Shown here: positions 52,863-64,000 of the stretch, in pieces
Position numbering within the stretch: the stretch's first letter is position 1
How the letters are laid out: every line of letters begins with the position of its first letter
DNA from: Brachionus plicatilis
Taxonomy: Eukaryota > Rotifera > Eurotatoria > Ploima > Brachionidae
Assembly (NCBI GenBank): GCA_010279815.1
Contig: QEOQ01000344.1
Location: 912,948 to 976,947 of the forward strand
DNA: 64,000 bases
Reading direction: 5' to 3'
The notes under the pieces: generated by a model
Seen by the model: only the letters and a program-made list of their open reading frames with translations
What the model was told of the DNA's origin: nothing
The model's database searches: none
Translations under genes and position numbers: made by a program

Positions 52863-55839
52863 ATGTCTCTTAAACTTGATCCATTTCTTGTGTGCAACCG
52901 TTTGGTTAAAGAAGAATGGGAGAACAGAGAATACGAATTGCACTTGAAAAGAGTACGATTCACTTAATAATTAAGACTTTTCTTTTAATTTATTTCTCTT
53001 CATAGCTTAATGAAATTAAAAATCGAAAGACCAAAGTCGAGACAATTCGATTTCCGATAATTCTCAACAATTCGAAAAAAGCCCAGGTTCCTAATAAATA
53101 TTTAATTAATTGTATTTTTTGGTTTATTTTGAAATTAATAATCAGCTTGATCAAGAAAACCAAAACGATATAGACCGCAACGCATTTTATACAGAGAAAA
53201 AGATCAGGAAAATAAACTCGCAGAAAAATCCTGACATTTGGAACCCTGAATATGAGAAAAGAAAGTAAGGCGTTTTTCTTTCGGATTTTTTATGGTATAA
53301 TTTATCATCAAAAAGGACAAAATAAAAATAATTAAATAATGATAAGTTGTACTCGTAATTAATTAAATTCAAAATGTGATTTATTTTGTTCTTTTAAAAA
53401 TTAATTATTAGACAAGCTGTCAAACAGTAATTTAAAAAATTAAATTTATTCTTATGGTAGAGTGCTTCTGCTTGCTTTTGTTTGTTTTTTTTTTTAAAGT
53501 AGAAAAAAATGACTAGTAAATTTTAATAATTCTGGTTTTAAATAATTTAATCATTAATTTACTAAATAATTTTATTTTTATGACATGTTAAAAATTTTAG
53601 TTCCAATTAATAATAATATTGATTAATATCAAAATTTCAAATTTAACTCAAATATCTTTAAAAAAATGATCTAAAAAATTGGTTAACTTTCTTTTATTGC
53701 ATCTACAATTAACCTTTTTAACATTTGGTTAAGCAAGTCCTTGTTTTTTGGATCAATTTCATTTATTTTTCAAATTTTATTTTGGTTCAGTAAGGCAGTA
53801 TTGTGTTAACTTTCATTTTAATTGTCATCTCTAAATAATTTTTTTTTACAGGATCATTTAATTAATATTTAAAGAAAGGATATTTTAAATTTCAACATTT
53901 TGTGTTTAAGCTCAAGAAGACTTTATTTTTTTTCGTCTAGCTTTAATGATGCAATCAAAAAATTTAAATAAAAACAATAAGTCTCTGAAAATTATTTTAA
54001 GCTTTAATTATTTTTTAATTTAATTTAAAATACAATTAAATCTTGTAATTTTTTTCTACTTTAAGTTTTAAAATTTAATCTGATTTAACTAAATGCTTAA
54101 TTGCACTTAAATGCTTGCAAGTGTGAGCTTGAACCAATTTTTGATTGAAATGCCGGGTTCAAGTTTTATGTCGAGTGATATTTTATATGATTATTTTTTC
54201 AGGATTCGAGATATGAACAGAAACCGGGGAATTACTAGTCTGGAAACGGAGAATCAGCGTATAGCAAAAAAAATCAAAAATGCAAAAGGTGTCTACAGCA
54301 TAAAAAAATGGGTCAGAAATTTTAAGTTTTGTTTTATAAATTTGAACTTATTAATTACAGGATGAAGATTTTGAGAATCATATGAGATATTTGAAATTTG
54401 GTGAGAAAAAATTTTACACACCGCGTGGCATGGGCCACAGAAAATTGGTAAATGAACATTTTTTTTACTAATTTAAGTGAACTTTTAATTAAAATCTACA
54501 GAAGTCTTTACCAGATATGAAATACGAAAGAACAAATTATACTCAAGTATTTAATTTTTTTTAATTAAAAGCAAAATCTTAATTTAATAATTTACTGAAT
54601 TAAGAAAAATAAAAACACACTCAAAATGCTCAATCAAGCGGTAAATCAACAAGACCGTGGTGATGTTGTTTTAATGAAGACTTTAGTACAGCTTAATTAT
54701 TACGAGAGAATGGAGACCAAGAAAAGCTATGAAGAAACTTATCAAAGTGTAAGTCAAATGAAAAAATTTTATTTTAACTTTAAAAATCTATTATTTTTAG
54801 GATTTAAAAAAAGGCTTGATTAAAGTTATGGAAAAGCAGTACGAACCTTTGATTAATGCTCTGTTAACCGATAACAATTCGGTTGATATTGACAAGATTT
54901 ATGAGTCTTTATACGTAATTGTTTAGATAGAATAATGTGGTTTGAATTTGAATTTGATTTTAAGGAACCTACTGAAGCTGCAGTGGTCATTACAGAAGCA
55001 ATAATTAGCCGAAATTCAGAGGACAGGGAATCGCTTCTAGCAGCTTTTGAGTCAAAGATAGATTCGAGTTTATCTTCCGAAATAGAAAACAAATTGGAAG
55101 GAGAACTTAAGTTGTTTCTTCTCAATTTTATTCAAGTATGTTTTTTTTTATTCAAAATTTTTCCAACATGGAACTTTTGATTCATTTTAAACTAAAAAAA
55201 AATTCATTGTTAATTTTAATTAATTTTAGTTAATTTTACAGATTGATTGAAATTTTTTAATATCTTTTTAGAATCAAAATTTGAATAAAGAAAAGTGTGA
55301 CGAAAAGCAAGCAGAGTCCTACGCAAAAACCTTGGAAACAAATTTTTCTTATACATCTGATGAATTTTTGGAAATATTCAAGTCAAGTTCCAAAAAAGAA
55401 TTGAACATATTTTTTAAATCCTTTCAAAAGGTAAGAAAAAAATTTATTTTAACTAAGAAAATTTAGAAAATTTTTTAAACAGATACATGGAGAAGATGTA
55501 TGTAAAGAAGCAGATATGTATAAGCCAATTTGTAAGTCAATCAAGTTTATACAGACTTTTTTAAATAATCCGATTCTGTACAAAACTGAAAAAATTCAAA
55601 AAACATTCAAAGCTAACAAGCCAGAGTTCCTCAGACTACTGGCTATTCAGTCCAATGTAAGTTTACCTCTCTTTTTTTTAATTTTTTTTTTTAATTTCTT
55701 ATTTTTGAAGAAAGATTTGGACGAAATTGTAAAAACATACAACAAAAGGACTAATATAGACACGGATATAAAAAATGCGTTTTCTGAAGACGTTGCTCGT
55801 TTAATTTTAAAAATGGTTCACAAGAATTCAGATGAATAA
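52863..55839 (+). CDS. Chimeric protein: axonemal (CFAP97-like?) N-terminus plus divergent annexin core
   Basis: Twelve exons in checked phase (52863-52952, 53006-53086, 53146-53264, 54203-54311, 54361-54447, 54502-54546, 54605-54748, 54801-54914, 54965-55135, 55272-55430, 55483-55656, 55711-55839) give 473 residues. Residues 1-177 are charged and helical, with two related blocks of the ENQRIAKKIKNAKGVYS type, resembling the CFAP97/KIAA1430 family of ciliary proteins (tentative). Residues about 178-473 form four annexin-like repeats (for example SYEETYQSDLKKGLIKVMEK, PTEAAVVITEAIISRNSED, FLRLLAIQSNKDLDEIVKTY). The GxGT-type calcium loops are not visible, so classical Ca2+-dependent membrane binding is doubtful. 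A two-gene reading (second ATG at 54626) is possible, but the 58-nt intron between keeps frame. Confidence 0.7.
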
Positions 55840-58800
55840 TTTATTAATTGAAAAACATTGAGCTCTTAGATCAAAAGCATTAAACGCTCGACATTATGGG
55901 CAGATTTTAAAACCGATGAAAATATTTTTCAAGCTTTAATTTAAGAAAATAGTTTAATGAAAATAAAAGCTGAAAATTTGGAATTTTTTTTTGAAAAAAA
56001 AAGAAAATTTAATTGATAGAATCATTAATTTTTTTTTTAAATTTTAATAAATTTTATTTTTAACTCAACCATTTTTTTTAAATCCTTAAATATTTTACTA
56101 TTAACTAAATAAAGAGCTCTTCTATTCTCATTTGTTTTTTTTTGAAGGATATTAATGGGTGTGCGCTAATTTATTAACTAATATTGGCAAGTTAAATGTT
56201 AATAAATTTTTTATGCTCAAAATGATCAAATTAAACTAAAACTATAAAATAAATTTTAATTTTTAAATAAAATTAGTGCAAATTTAAAGTAAAATTTTGG
56301 TTTTAAAATTTTTTTTAAATCTTAAGGTAAAATCTGTAAAAGCCTGCAAAAAAAATTATCCACTTAAAGTAGCATCATTTCGATGGTGTACATTCTGCAT
56401 TGTGCATTCTGATATTGCAGAGTTAATTTTTTTATTTAAGATAATATGCTAAATTTAAATATGCATTTCTGAATTATTTCTATTTAGAAACAACAATTTA
56501 TTTAAAGGTTTTAGTTTGGGTTGATCATTTTGAGCATCAAAAATTGATCATAAACTTAAAAATTCCCATTTTGTGATTTACACCAATTTTACTAAATGAA
56601 TATAAAAATACCTTTCTTTTCATAAAATTACTTAAATAATGAAAAAATGAGAATTTTACATAAAAAATCAAGTTTGATGCTAATTTTTCCAATTTTAAAT
56701 TAAAATGTTTGCTTTCCAAGGCTTTTTAATAAGAAACCATATTGCAGAACTCGGATTCATCAACGTTCGTACCATAATAATCTATATATCGATTCAATTC
56801 AAATTTTTTATCTGATCGAACCATCAAAACAGCCTTGTCCGGCTCAAAAAATTGTTGCAAATCAACTTAAACTTTAATTAATTGATTTTTAGTTTTAAAT
56901 TAATAAAATTAGATTTAATTTATTTTTTAAAGAATTGTTTGTTTGGTTTTTCTCGATCCCATTTTTTTTTCTCCCTTTCTTTATATAGATCTGTTTTTTT
57001 ATTTTCTTTTTATAATTCACTTATTGTACTTAAAATGAAATAGAAAACTGTTAAAAACTTGGTATATGTTACTTGATTTCAATGCATCTAGCTATTATAG
57101 ATGTCTTCCTAGTAAGAAGTCTCCGCAAGCATGCTTGCCGTAGCTTATTTTTATTATTTATTATTAATGCAATTTAGAAAAAAAGGAAAAAAAAAATTTA
57201 GTAATCTTAGTTAAATATGAAAAAGAAAATAATTCGCCATATTAATGTATTAATAATTTATTGAAAGACATTTCATTAAAAAAAGGCATTTTTGGCTTTT
57301 TCAAGATGAAATTTTTCCAAGTAAACTTAATTCAATTTTTTTTTTTTAACTCATTTTCTGAAAACTGAAAGCTAAGGGCTAATTTAGAAAAAAAAAAAAC
57401 AAATTTATGTTTTTATATTTTATTCAATCATTTGTGAGATTAAAAGTTGAGAATTCTGGCATCATACTAGTAATATTGTCCGGAAAAGTCACTTTGTAGA
57501 ATGAAAAAAAACTAATCTTAATTAATTCAATTTTTTTGGTTAAGTTTTAATAAAAAAAAAATAAACATTGGTAATTTTACCTAATTTAACCTTCGAAAAA
57601 TTACGTAAAATTCCTAAAAACCCTACTATCAAATCAGTATTGTATATAAAACAATTTAAATTTCATCATCTTTAGTTACATAAACTAATTTTTAATAATA
57701 AGTTTGAGTCTTTTTAATTTTCAATATTAAAATTGCAAAGCAAGGCAGATTTTTGGAATACTCATTCTCGTTATTTATTAGGTACATCAATAAGATATTC
57801 AAACAAAAAATAAAATTCAATCCCCTCAACGTTAACATATATATTTCTAATTTCATATTCTTTTAAATCAAAACTGAATAGGCTGATTCTGGAGCTTTAT
57901 CTTTAATACATTGAAGACCTTTAGGCCCTCCACAAGATAGCAAATTCAAAATAAATGTAAATTTTAAAATACTTATTCATAAATTGTAAAGAATTAACTA
58001 AAATTATGTTTCTTTTAAATTCATTATCGAATCTAGAATTTCAATCATGCTCATAATTTTTGTGCTCCTAATTGTTCTGACGAAATATTTCAGAAAATTT
58101 CTAGTTTAAATAACAATTTTTTACAATCAATTTAAGTCTATTAATTTTTTCCCTTTAAGTTAAATTTTTTCAATTCGTTTGTTCACAAAACAAATTATTT
58201 TAACTTTTATCAACAATGTTTAAAATTTATATAAGATTAACTTAAAATAAATCTAGGAAAAAAATTCACTAGAAAAAAAGTTTAGTAATATTTAATAAAG
58301 AAGACAATCAAGAAATAACAAGAAGTTATTTCTTCTTGTTTCTTAGAAATTACTAAAACAAGAATATCATAAAAGAATTTCTAATGCTTTAGATGTTCAG
58401 TAAATTTAATAGAAATCTAACCAAATAAAATTTTAATTTTAAAAACTGATTCAAAATTTTTCTTCAACTGGAATCCTGAAAAATTGTGTTCTATTAAAAT
58501 TGTTTAAAATTTTTAATTTAGTGCTATTTTTTGTCTAACTCTTGTAATTAATTTAAAAATTTGGTAACAAAGGCTACAAACTGGAACGTGATGTGTATTT
58601 GAGCATTTGATAACTTGATACCTAGCAAATTTTTGGTATTAAATAAAAGTAACCTTTTTTTAATTAAATTATTTATCATATTCGTTTAAATGCTGATCTT
58701 ATTTAAATTTAAACAAAGCTGATAAATGAGTTTAATTATCCTCTAAATTTTTTTAGGGCAAACTTAGTTTTATAAGCGTTTATGTAACTCACATGTGAAT

Positions 58801-59079
58801 AACTTGAGAACTCTTATTTATATTAACTTAAATTTTTTATAACTTTTTAGATATTTTCTTTTAAAATTACAAAGTTTGTATAACATTTAAATATTTAACA
58901 TGAATTTAGATTAGATCCCATTTTTTTGTTAAATAATCAAACTCAAATTTCAAAAAACTTTTTGTTATAATTTTTAATTGTTCAGTCTTGTATAATATTT
59001 CTAAAAGTATTTATATCAAAAAATTTAGTATAACAATATCAAAAAAAAATTTCCTACTGTAATTATTTCCTTTAAAGAG
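55840..59079. other. Intergenic region with a SINE-like tail copy
   Basis: 3.2 kb of A/T-rich DNA before the SLC5 gene. The only recognised item is the repeat tail at 57088-57167. No coding frame or RNA gene supported. Confidence 0.6.
57088..57167 (+). repeat. SINE/LINE-like 3' tail ending in (TTA)n, copy 2
   Basis: The block around TCTTCCTAGTA and CTCCGCAAGCATGCTTGCCG, followed by TAGCTTA and a TTA/TTTA-rich tail, matches the copy at 6611-6696 in the same orientation. Together they define a dispersed family with a microsatellite 3' end. Confidence 0.55.
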
Positions 59080-62000
59080 ATGATTGAACAAATAAACAAA
59101 TTTCACTATGCTGATTACATTGTTTTTGTTGGATTACTTTTGATCAGTGCATCAATTGGAATCGTAATTGGATGGATGGACCGGAAAAAGAAGTCAACTC
59201 AAAACTATTTACTAGGTGGTGGTGATTTGAAGGTCTTTCCAATCGGCATTTCAATAATGGGCAGTTTTATATCGGCCATAGCAATTCTTGGAGTATCGTC
59301 AGAAATGTACATATATGGAACTTTATACTGGAATGTAATGTTCCCATATCCAATAACAATTGCAATCGCTGGTCTGGTGTTTGCTCCAATGTTTCATCGT
59401 CTTAAAATAACAAGCGCTTATGAAGTAAGATCGGAATTATTCAGACTTTTTCAAATGATTAAATTCTAAAAACTTTTGAAAAAGTCTATTTTATTAATTA
59501 TTTTTCGAATCTTGACAAAAAAATTTAAGTATTTAGAATTTCGTTTTCATAAATGTGTTAGAATAGCAGCATCAGCTATTTTTTGCTTCCAAATGGTTTT
59601 TTTATTTTTTTAACTTAAAAGAATTTTTTCTAAAAATTTCAAAAAAAAGTTTTTTTACATGTCTGTTGCACTTTATTCACCATCACTGGCAATCGAACAA
59701 GGTAATGTTCTCTGATATTTAAAAAAAATTAATTTTCAAACTAAATAAATGTAATCAGTGACAGGAATTCCTTTGCTTTATTCAATAAGTATTTTTATTA
59801 TCTTTATTTTGCTAATAATTAAAAATTATTTTTAGTTGGAACTGGAGGCATTTGTGCTTTATACACAGTTGCAGGCGGACTAAGAGTAACTCAAAGCATT
59901 TAAATATTTTCAAATTTTTATTTTCATTGAAGGGAACCGTTTGGATAGACACATTCCAGGTTGGAATCATGTTTATAGGTGAGGTATTAAAATTCAGTAC
60001 TTAAAATTTTATAAAAATATAATTCCAGGACTCATTGTACTGATAGTAAAAGGCATTACTGAAATTCCTGGAGGGATGGCAGAAGTTTGGCGAAGAGCTG
60101 AACAATCTAATCGAATTGAATATTTCAAGTTACCATTAAGACAATCAATAAATAAAAATGGAATTTTTAAAAAAATATTTTTTAAGCTTCAACCCAAGTC
60201 CTTTTGTTAGACATTCTACGTGGACATTGTTTTTCGGTTCTCTTTTTACCGACTTGACAGTATATGGAGCCAATCAAGGTTCTATTCAGCGTTACATGGC
60301 AGTCAAAAAATGGCAATATGCTGCAAAGTAAATATCTTTAAATAAACATAAGTTTATTTTTATTTTAAAAAATGAAAATGTTTTGAATGAAATTTCTAGT
60401 AGTGTCAGAGTTTAGAAAGGAATTGAGGTATAAAAGATTAGAAATATATAAATATGAATACAAACTGTGATAAAAAATAGGATAAAATTATAATTTTGTA
60501 AGATAACTTTTTTCTTTTAAAACACCAGTAAACAATTTAATTGAAAGAGCTAAAAATTAATTTTTATTTCAATTAAAATAATAAATCATATTTTAAACAA
60601 TAAAACCGCCTTTATTTAAAATCTTTAAAGCATTTGGTACGATTTTTTTCCTTTTCAACATTTTTCAATGAAATCTTATGCAAAAAAAACCTAAAAAGAA
60701 CTGGTTTTGTTATAAAAAAACAAAAAACGAAATGTCTCTTTTTATTATAAAATTAAATAATTAGATTAGTTTTTCCGATTATTTTCTTTAAAAAATGAAA
60801 TATCTCTAATGCATTTTTATAATATTGTCGAAATTGTGGCAACAAATTTTTAGAGAATTATCGAAAATATTTTCTTAAATTTCTTGATTTTCTTGAATAA
60901 AAGAAAATCTTTCGATTATTCGCTAAAAATCTGTTGCCAAAATTTCGACAATATCTTAAAAAGCGCAATTAAGATATTTCATTGTTTAAAAAATGAATCA
61001 AACAAATCTCAAATTTTTTTTTACGAAAAAACCAGTTGTTTTTTAAGGCTTTTTTGATTAAAGTTTTATTGAAAATTTTAAAACGAAAAAAAATCTTTCC
61101 AAATGCTTTTAAGATTTTTTCTTTTGTCAAAAAATTACTGTAAAAATTATTTTTATTGAAATAAATTTTTTTTATTTCTTCAAGACTGGAGCAGTTTATT
61201 TTTCAAAAATCGGTTCTTGGATTCTAATCCGTTTACTTAGCCTAAATTTTCAGAATTATTTTTAATTTTAAATAAACATTTAATTATCTTTGCAATTTTG
61301 AAAAATAAAAATCATGTTTCAATTTGTCAATAGGACTAAAAATATGATTTATGTAAGGCTCGCGCGTAGCAAAACTACAGTACTATCCGAATTTCGGCAA
61401 ACTGACTTTAAAAAATATTAACCTGCATACTTGAAAACCTTGAGTAACGATTTTTTAAAAAAATTTTTAACCCCACCCCTCAAAGATAAAAAAAAAACAA
61501 AATTTAGTTACCTTTGAGCTAAAATATCTCATGTTCTAATAGACATAACCTTATTAATATGTATATATTCTGAAAGCGCTCAGTCTCATCTACAAATTGG
61601 TGTATTAATTTAATCTATTATTTTACCAATAGATCGATATTTTGGCAAAAAATGGTAAAAAAATGGTATTTTTCACTATTTTTGTATCTAGTCCGCGGTT
61701 TCCCCACGACTCCTACTCTTTTATACTGAAACTACAGAAAATTCTGAACAAAATGATGCGACCACTTTTTTTATTTATTGAATTTAAAGACAAAACAAGA
61801 TTGAATTAAATGAGTTTGAAACTAATTTCTGAAAAAACATAATTTTTATCATGTAAAAAATATATATAAAAAATTAAATATTAAATTAACAAAATAATTA
61901 AATTAAATTTCTTTTTCGTTTTTTTTTTATTTTTAACAATTTGCAAATTTTTTTATTACGTAAAATCATAGGCATTTTATTATCTAAAATATTTGGTGGC

Positions 62001-63720
62001 AGTTTTTAATATATATAAATAAATAATTCAAGTTTCCTAATTTGACATTTAATTCTGACTTTTTACATGATAAAAAATTATGTAATTTCAAAAAAATATA
62101 TTTAAAAAAAAATTTTTTTTTTTGACAATAACTAAAAAATCGTTTTTCAAGGTTAATAAGTATGCAGATTAATATTTTAAAGTTAGTTTGCCGAAATTGA
62201 GATAGTGTTGTAGTTTTGCTACGCGCGAACATTACTGATTTTTTTCAAATTTTATGTACAATATACATTTCAAGGAAAAATTAGTTAAATAAAGTTGACT
62301 ATATATCTTATTTTAGTGAATTTTGAAAACAAATTTAGCTTTAAATTTAATATTCAATTTTTTCAATTTTTTTTTTGTAAAAAAATTTTTCTAGTTAATT
62401 TTTCAAAATATTCAAGAATTTATTTTTTTAGTACATTTCAATCACCATATAGACAAAAAAAAACATTTTTTATCTGATTTTAATTGTCCAAGAGATGATT
62501 TTTTTTTTTCTAATAAAGAACTAAACACAACCTGAGCTGAAAGGAAGCAGCTAGCTGCCGATCAGTCTGTCAAAGCCGCCAATTTTATATTTAAATCTAT
62601 CTAAATAAAAACGAATGAATGTAAAAAAATTGGTAAAGATTTACATATTTGAAAGATGAATACAAAACATTTTTTTACATTTAAGTCTTGAAAAAATCGA
62701 AAATGATTTTCAAAAGTTTTTCCAATTTTACAAATTTGAATTTTTTTGCACTAAACTCATTCTGTAAAATGCATCAAAATTTTAATCATCTTAATTAAGT
62801 CTCTGCAAATATTCTTCAAGCCTTTTTGGCGCTTAATTTATTAAAGTTGGATTATAAAATTTAGTATCAGCCGATTTATTTTGCAGAAATAATTTTAAAT
62901 TTAATTATTATTTTATTGAATAATTTTATTTAAAAAAAAAGAGCACTTTTTATCAATCTAATTGGTGTGTACTTTCTTCGATTATTAATTTTTCTATCGG
63001 GTTTGATCGCTTTTGCCAAATACTACGATTGTGATATCTTGTCAATTGGCACTGTAAAAAAAGGAGAACAAGTAACGAAATTAATTTTAAATACTTTCAA
63101 AAATCATATTTTCGGATGAAGATTTTGCCATTTTTGGTTTTGGATATTCTGGGTCAATTACATGGTTTTCCAGGACTTTTTGTTGCCACAATTTATAGCG
63201 CTGCCTTAAGGTAAAATTCTTGCAAGCCACTCTAGACGTCCTGATTAATTTGTTAAAAAGCACTATTTCAACTGGTATGAACTCTCTGGCAGCAGTTTGC
63301 TTAACAGATTTTGTGAAACCTTTCTATCAAAAGAAATATGGAATTGAATTGAAAGAAACAACAGCAACTTTTGCCAGCAAGATCATTGGTATGTAGCTTA
63401 TTGATCTTCGAAGACAATATTTAATTAAAAAAAATTATTGAAGCGCTATTTTTTGGAGTGGCTGCAATAGGAATGGCATTTGCTTGCCAATTTTTTGGAA
63501 ACACTGTAATGCAGCTTACTTCAAGTATATTCGGTTTGCTGGGTGGGCCTCTTCTTGGCGTCATATCTCTCGGAATGTTTGTAAAAAAAGCAAACTGGAT
63601 TGTAAATTTCTCAATTCAAATATTAGTGTTGGCGTCCGGTCGTCCACTTGTAAGACTGGTCTGTTTTGGCATAGTCAGACGATATGGACCGTCTAGATTG
63701 CCTGTCTTTAAAATGGCCTG
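59080..63720 (+). CDS. SLC5-family sodium-coupled solute transporter (monocarboxylate/multivitamin type)
   Basis: Twelve exons in checked phase: 59080-59424, 59530-59595, 59650-59701, 59759-59788, 59836-59885, 59933-59978, 60029-60128, 60187-60327, 62942-63071, 63122-63210, 63261-63388 and 63444 to about 63601. Membrane segments match SLC5 topology. Landmarks are QNYLLGGGDLKVFPIGIS, ITSAYEYLEFRFH, GTVWIDTFQVGIM, the signature YGANQGSIQRYMAVKKW, GLFVATIYSAALSTISTGMN and FGLLGGPLLGVISLGMFVKK, closest in style to SLC5A8/A12/A6. After 63601 the family match stops. The reading frame can run on to a stop near 63720, or splice to a later exon such as 63903 onward, so the C-terminal helices and 3' end are unresolved. 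The substrate cannot be told from sequence. Confidence 0.88.
60618..61119. repeat. Imperfect foldback of about 0.5 kb
   Basis: Paired segments in mirror order are ATCTTTAAAGCATTTGG (60620) with CCAAATGCTTTTAAGAT (61099), AAAGAACTGGTTTTG (60694) with AAACCAGTTGTT (61029), AATGAAATATCTCTAATGC (60796) with its partner near 60965, and ATTGTCGAAATTGTGGCAAC (60826) with GTTGCCAAAATTTCGACAAT (60935). Arms are about 240 bp with mismatches, so it is older than the 5811-6175 foldback. No coding content. Confidence 0.8.
61356..62232. mobile_element. MITE-like DNA transposon, about 100-bp terminal inverted repeats, TA target site
   Basis: The left end starts AGGCTCGCGCGTAGCAAAAC; the right end, reverse-complemented, starts ATGTTCGCGCGTAGCAAAAC. 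The match continues for about 100 bp, including ATTTCGGCAAACT and TGCATACTT. A TA dinucleotide lies just outside each end (61354-61355 and 62233-62234), as expected for Tc1/mariner-superfamily insertions. The 877-bp element has no transposase frame; the 82-codon frame at its right end is part of the inverted repeat. It is a non-autonomous element inside an SLC5 intron. Confidence 0.85.
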
Positions 63721-63721
63721 A

Positions 63722-64000
63722 CCATCCATCTTGGACCGATCTTATATTATTTTGGACCAAAAACAAATTATAAAAAATATTAAATTGACTTGTTCAAATA
63801 TTTATTTATTTTATATGTGTTTATTTAAGAAGAACAGTTTAAAACTTTTTATGTAATAGTAGTTAACCATCAAAAAAGCTTTTTTCATCAACAGATTATC
63901 AAGTTTGGAAAAGAAGAAATAAAATTTCACCAGAAAAAGAAGAAAAAATAGTGTTTATTTATGAAAATGAGTCATTATATACAGTGGTGTTACGATAACT
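63722..64000. other. Window end: possible additional exon or intergenic
   Basis: A splice-acceptor-like TTTTTTCATCAACAG ends at 63894. After it an open stretch (63899-63997) encodes YQVWKRRNKISPEKEEKIVF and continues about 13 more codons to a TAA. It could be a terminal exon of the SLC5 gene (charged cytoplasmic tail) or chance. Too little context to decide. Confidence 0.3.

Larger units (their letters stand above)
60328..62941 (+). other. Large SLC5 intron (2.6 kb) hosting two inverted-repeat elements
   Basis: This intron lies between the exon ending WQYAA-K and the exon starting ALFINLIGVYF. All neighbouring introns are about 45-90 nt. Its length is largely explained by the foldback at 60618-61119 and the TA-flanked element at 61356-62232. 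Confidence 0.85.

Noticed and set aside
54111..54202. Alternative upstream start for the fourth exon of the chimeric gene
   Set aside because: The stretch before 54203 is an intron ending in TTTTTTTCAG; the phase with exon 3 (53146-53264) is correct without it.
61984..62232. 82-codon minus frame at the right end of the MITE
   Set aside because: It lies largely in the terminal inverted repeat; no transposase motif.
1..64000. CRISPR arrays, prophage, bacterial operons or plasmid features
   Set aside because: Split genes, animal protein families and eukaryotic tRNA introns show a nuclear animal sequence; no regularly spaced repeats were seen.

Overview
This is a nuclear segment from an AT-rich, compact-gene bilaterian animal. 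Most introns are about 50-60 nt with plain GT...AG ends, and intergenic DNA is largely A/T. Genes normally tied to motile cilia (PPP1R36-like, WRAP73) argue against nematodes and most arthropods. A rotifer-like animal would fit, but that is inference; nothing in the window fixes the phylum.

Layout: 129-3414 (-) is a CR1/L2-like non-LTR retrotransposon with a damaged endonuclease and no RT thumb. 3420-7245 is intergenic and carries three long foldbacks and a SINE-like tail. 7246-16123 (-) is CARMIL. 17811-19436 (-) is BCKDHA copy A, and 19596-21996 (-) is WRAP73. 23053-24206 is a nested inverted-repeat element. 24951-26389 (-) holds two paralogous secreted proteins flanking a tRNA-Lys gene. 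26544-28609 (-) is PPP1R36-like. 31143-33215 (+) is an intronless gene equivalent to the C-terminal part of XMAP215/CKAP5. 33296-37862 holds two identical intron-containing tRNA-Met genes in inverted orientation, a small unknown gene and two PPP1R27-like ankyrin genes. 38230-40432 (-) is BCKDHA copy B. The plus strand then has SLC25A11 (41447-42447), importin beta (43649-47156) and a long-tailed COX6B (49785-50305). TIGAR-like follows on minus (51124-52022). On plus come a chimeric axonemal-like/annexin gene (52863-55839) and an SLC5 transporter (59080 to about 63601 or beyond), whose large intron holds a foldback and a TA-flanked MITE.

Themes: (1) duplication followed by divergence: BCKDHA x2, PPP1R27 x2, secreted protein x2, tRNA-Met x2. 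Intron content differs between paralogs, and the BCKDHA pair shares a 65-bp identical patch. (2) Seven long inverted repeats of 0.2-1.2 kb, far more than expected by chance. (3) Several same-strand neighbours lie only 47-160 bp apart, with 3' splice-site-like AGs just before the start codons, compatible with operon-like transcription or spliced-leader trans-splicing. (4) Mitochondrial functions (two BCKDH E1-alpha, SLC25A11, COX6B) and two PP1 regulatory subunits are present, but no single pathway ties the window together. Exon limits were read by eye from frame and splice signals; where phases were checked this is stated.
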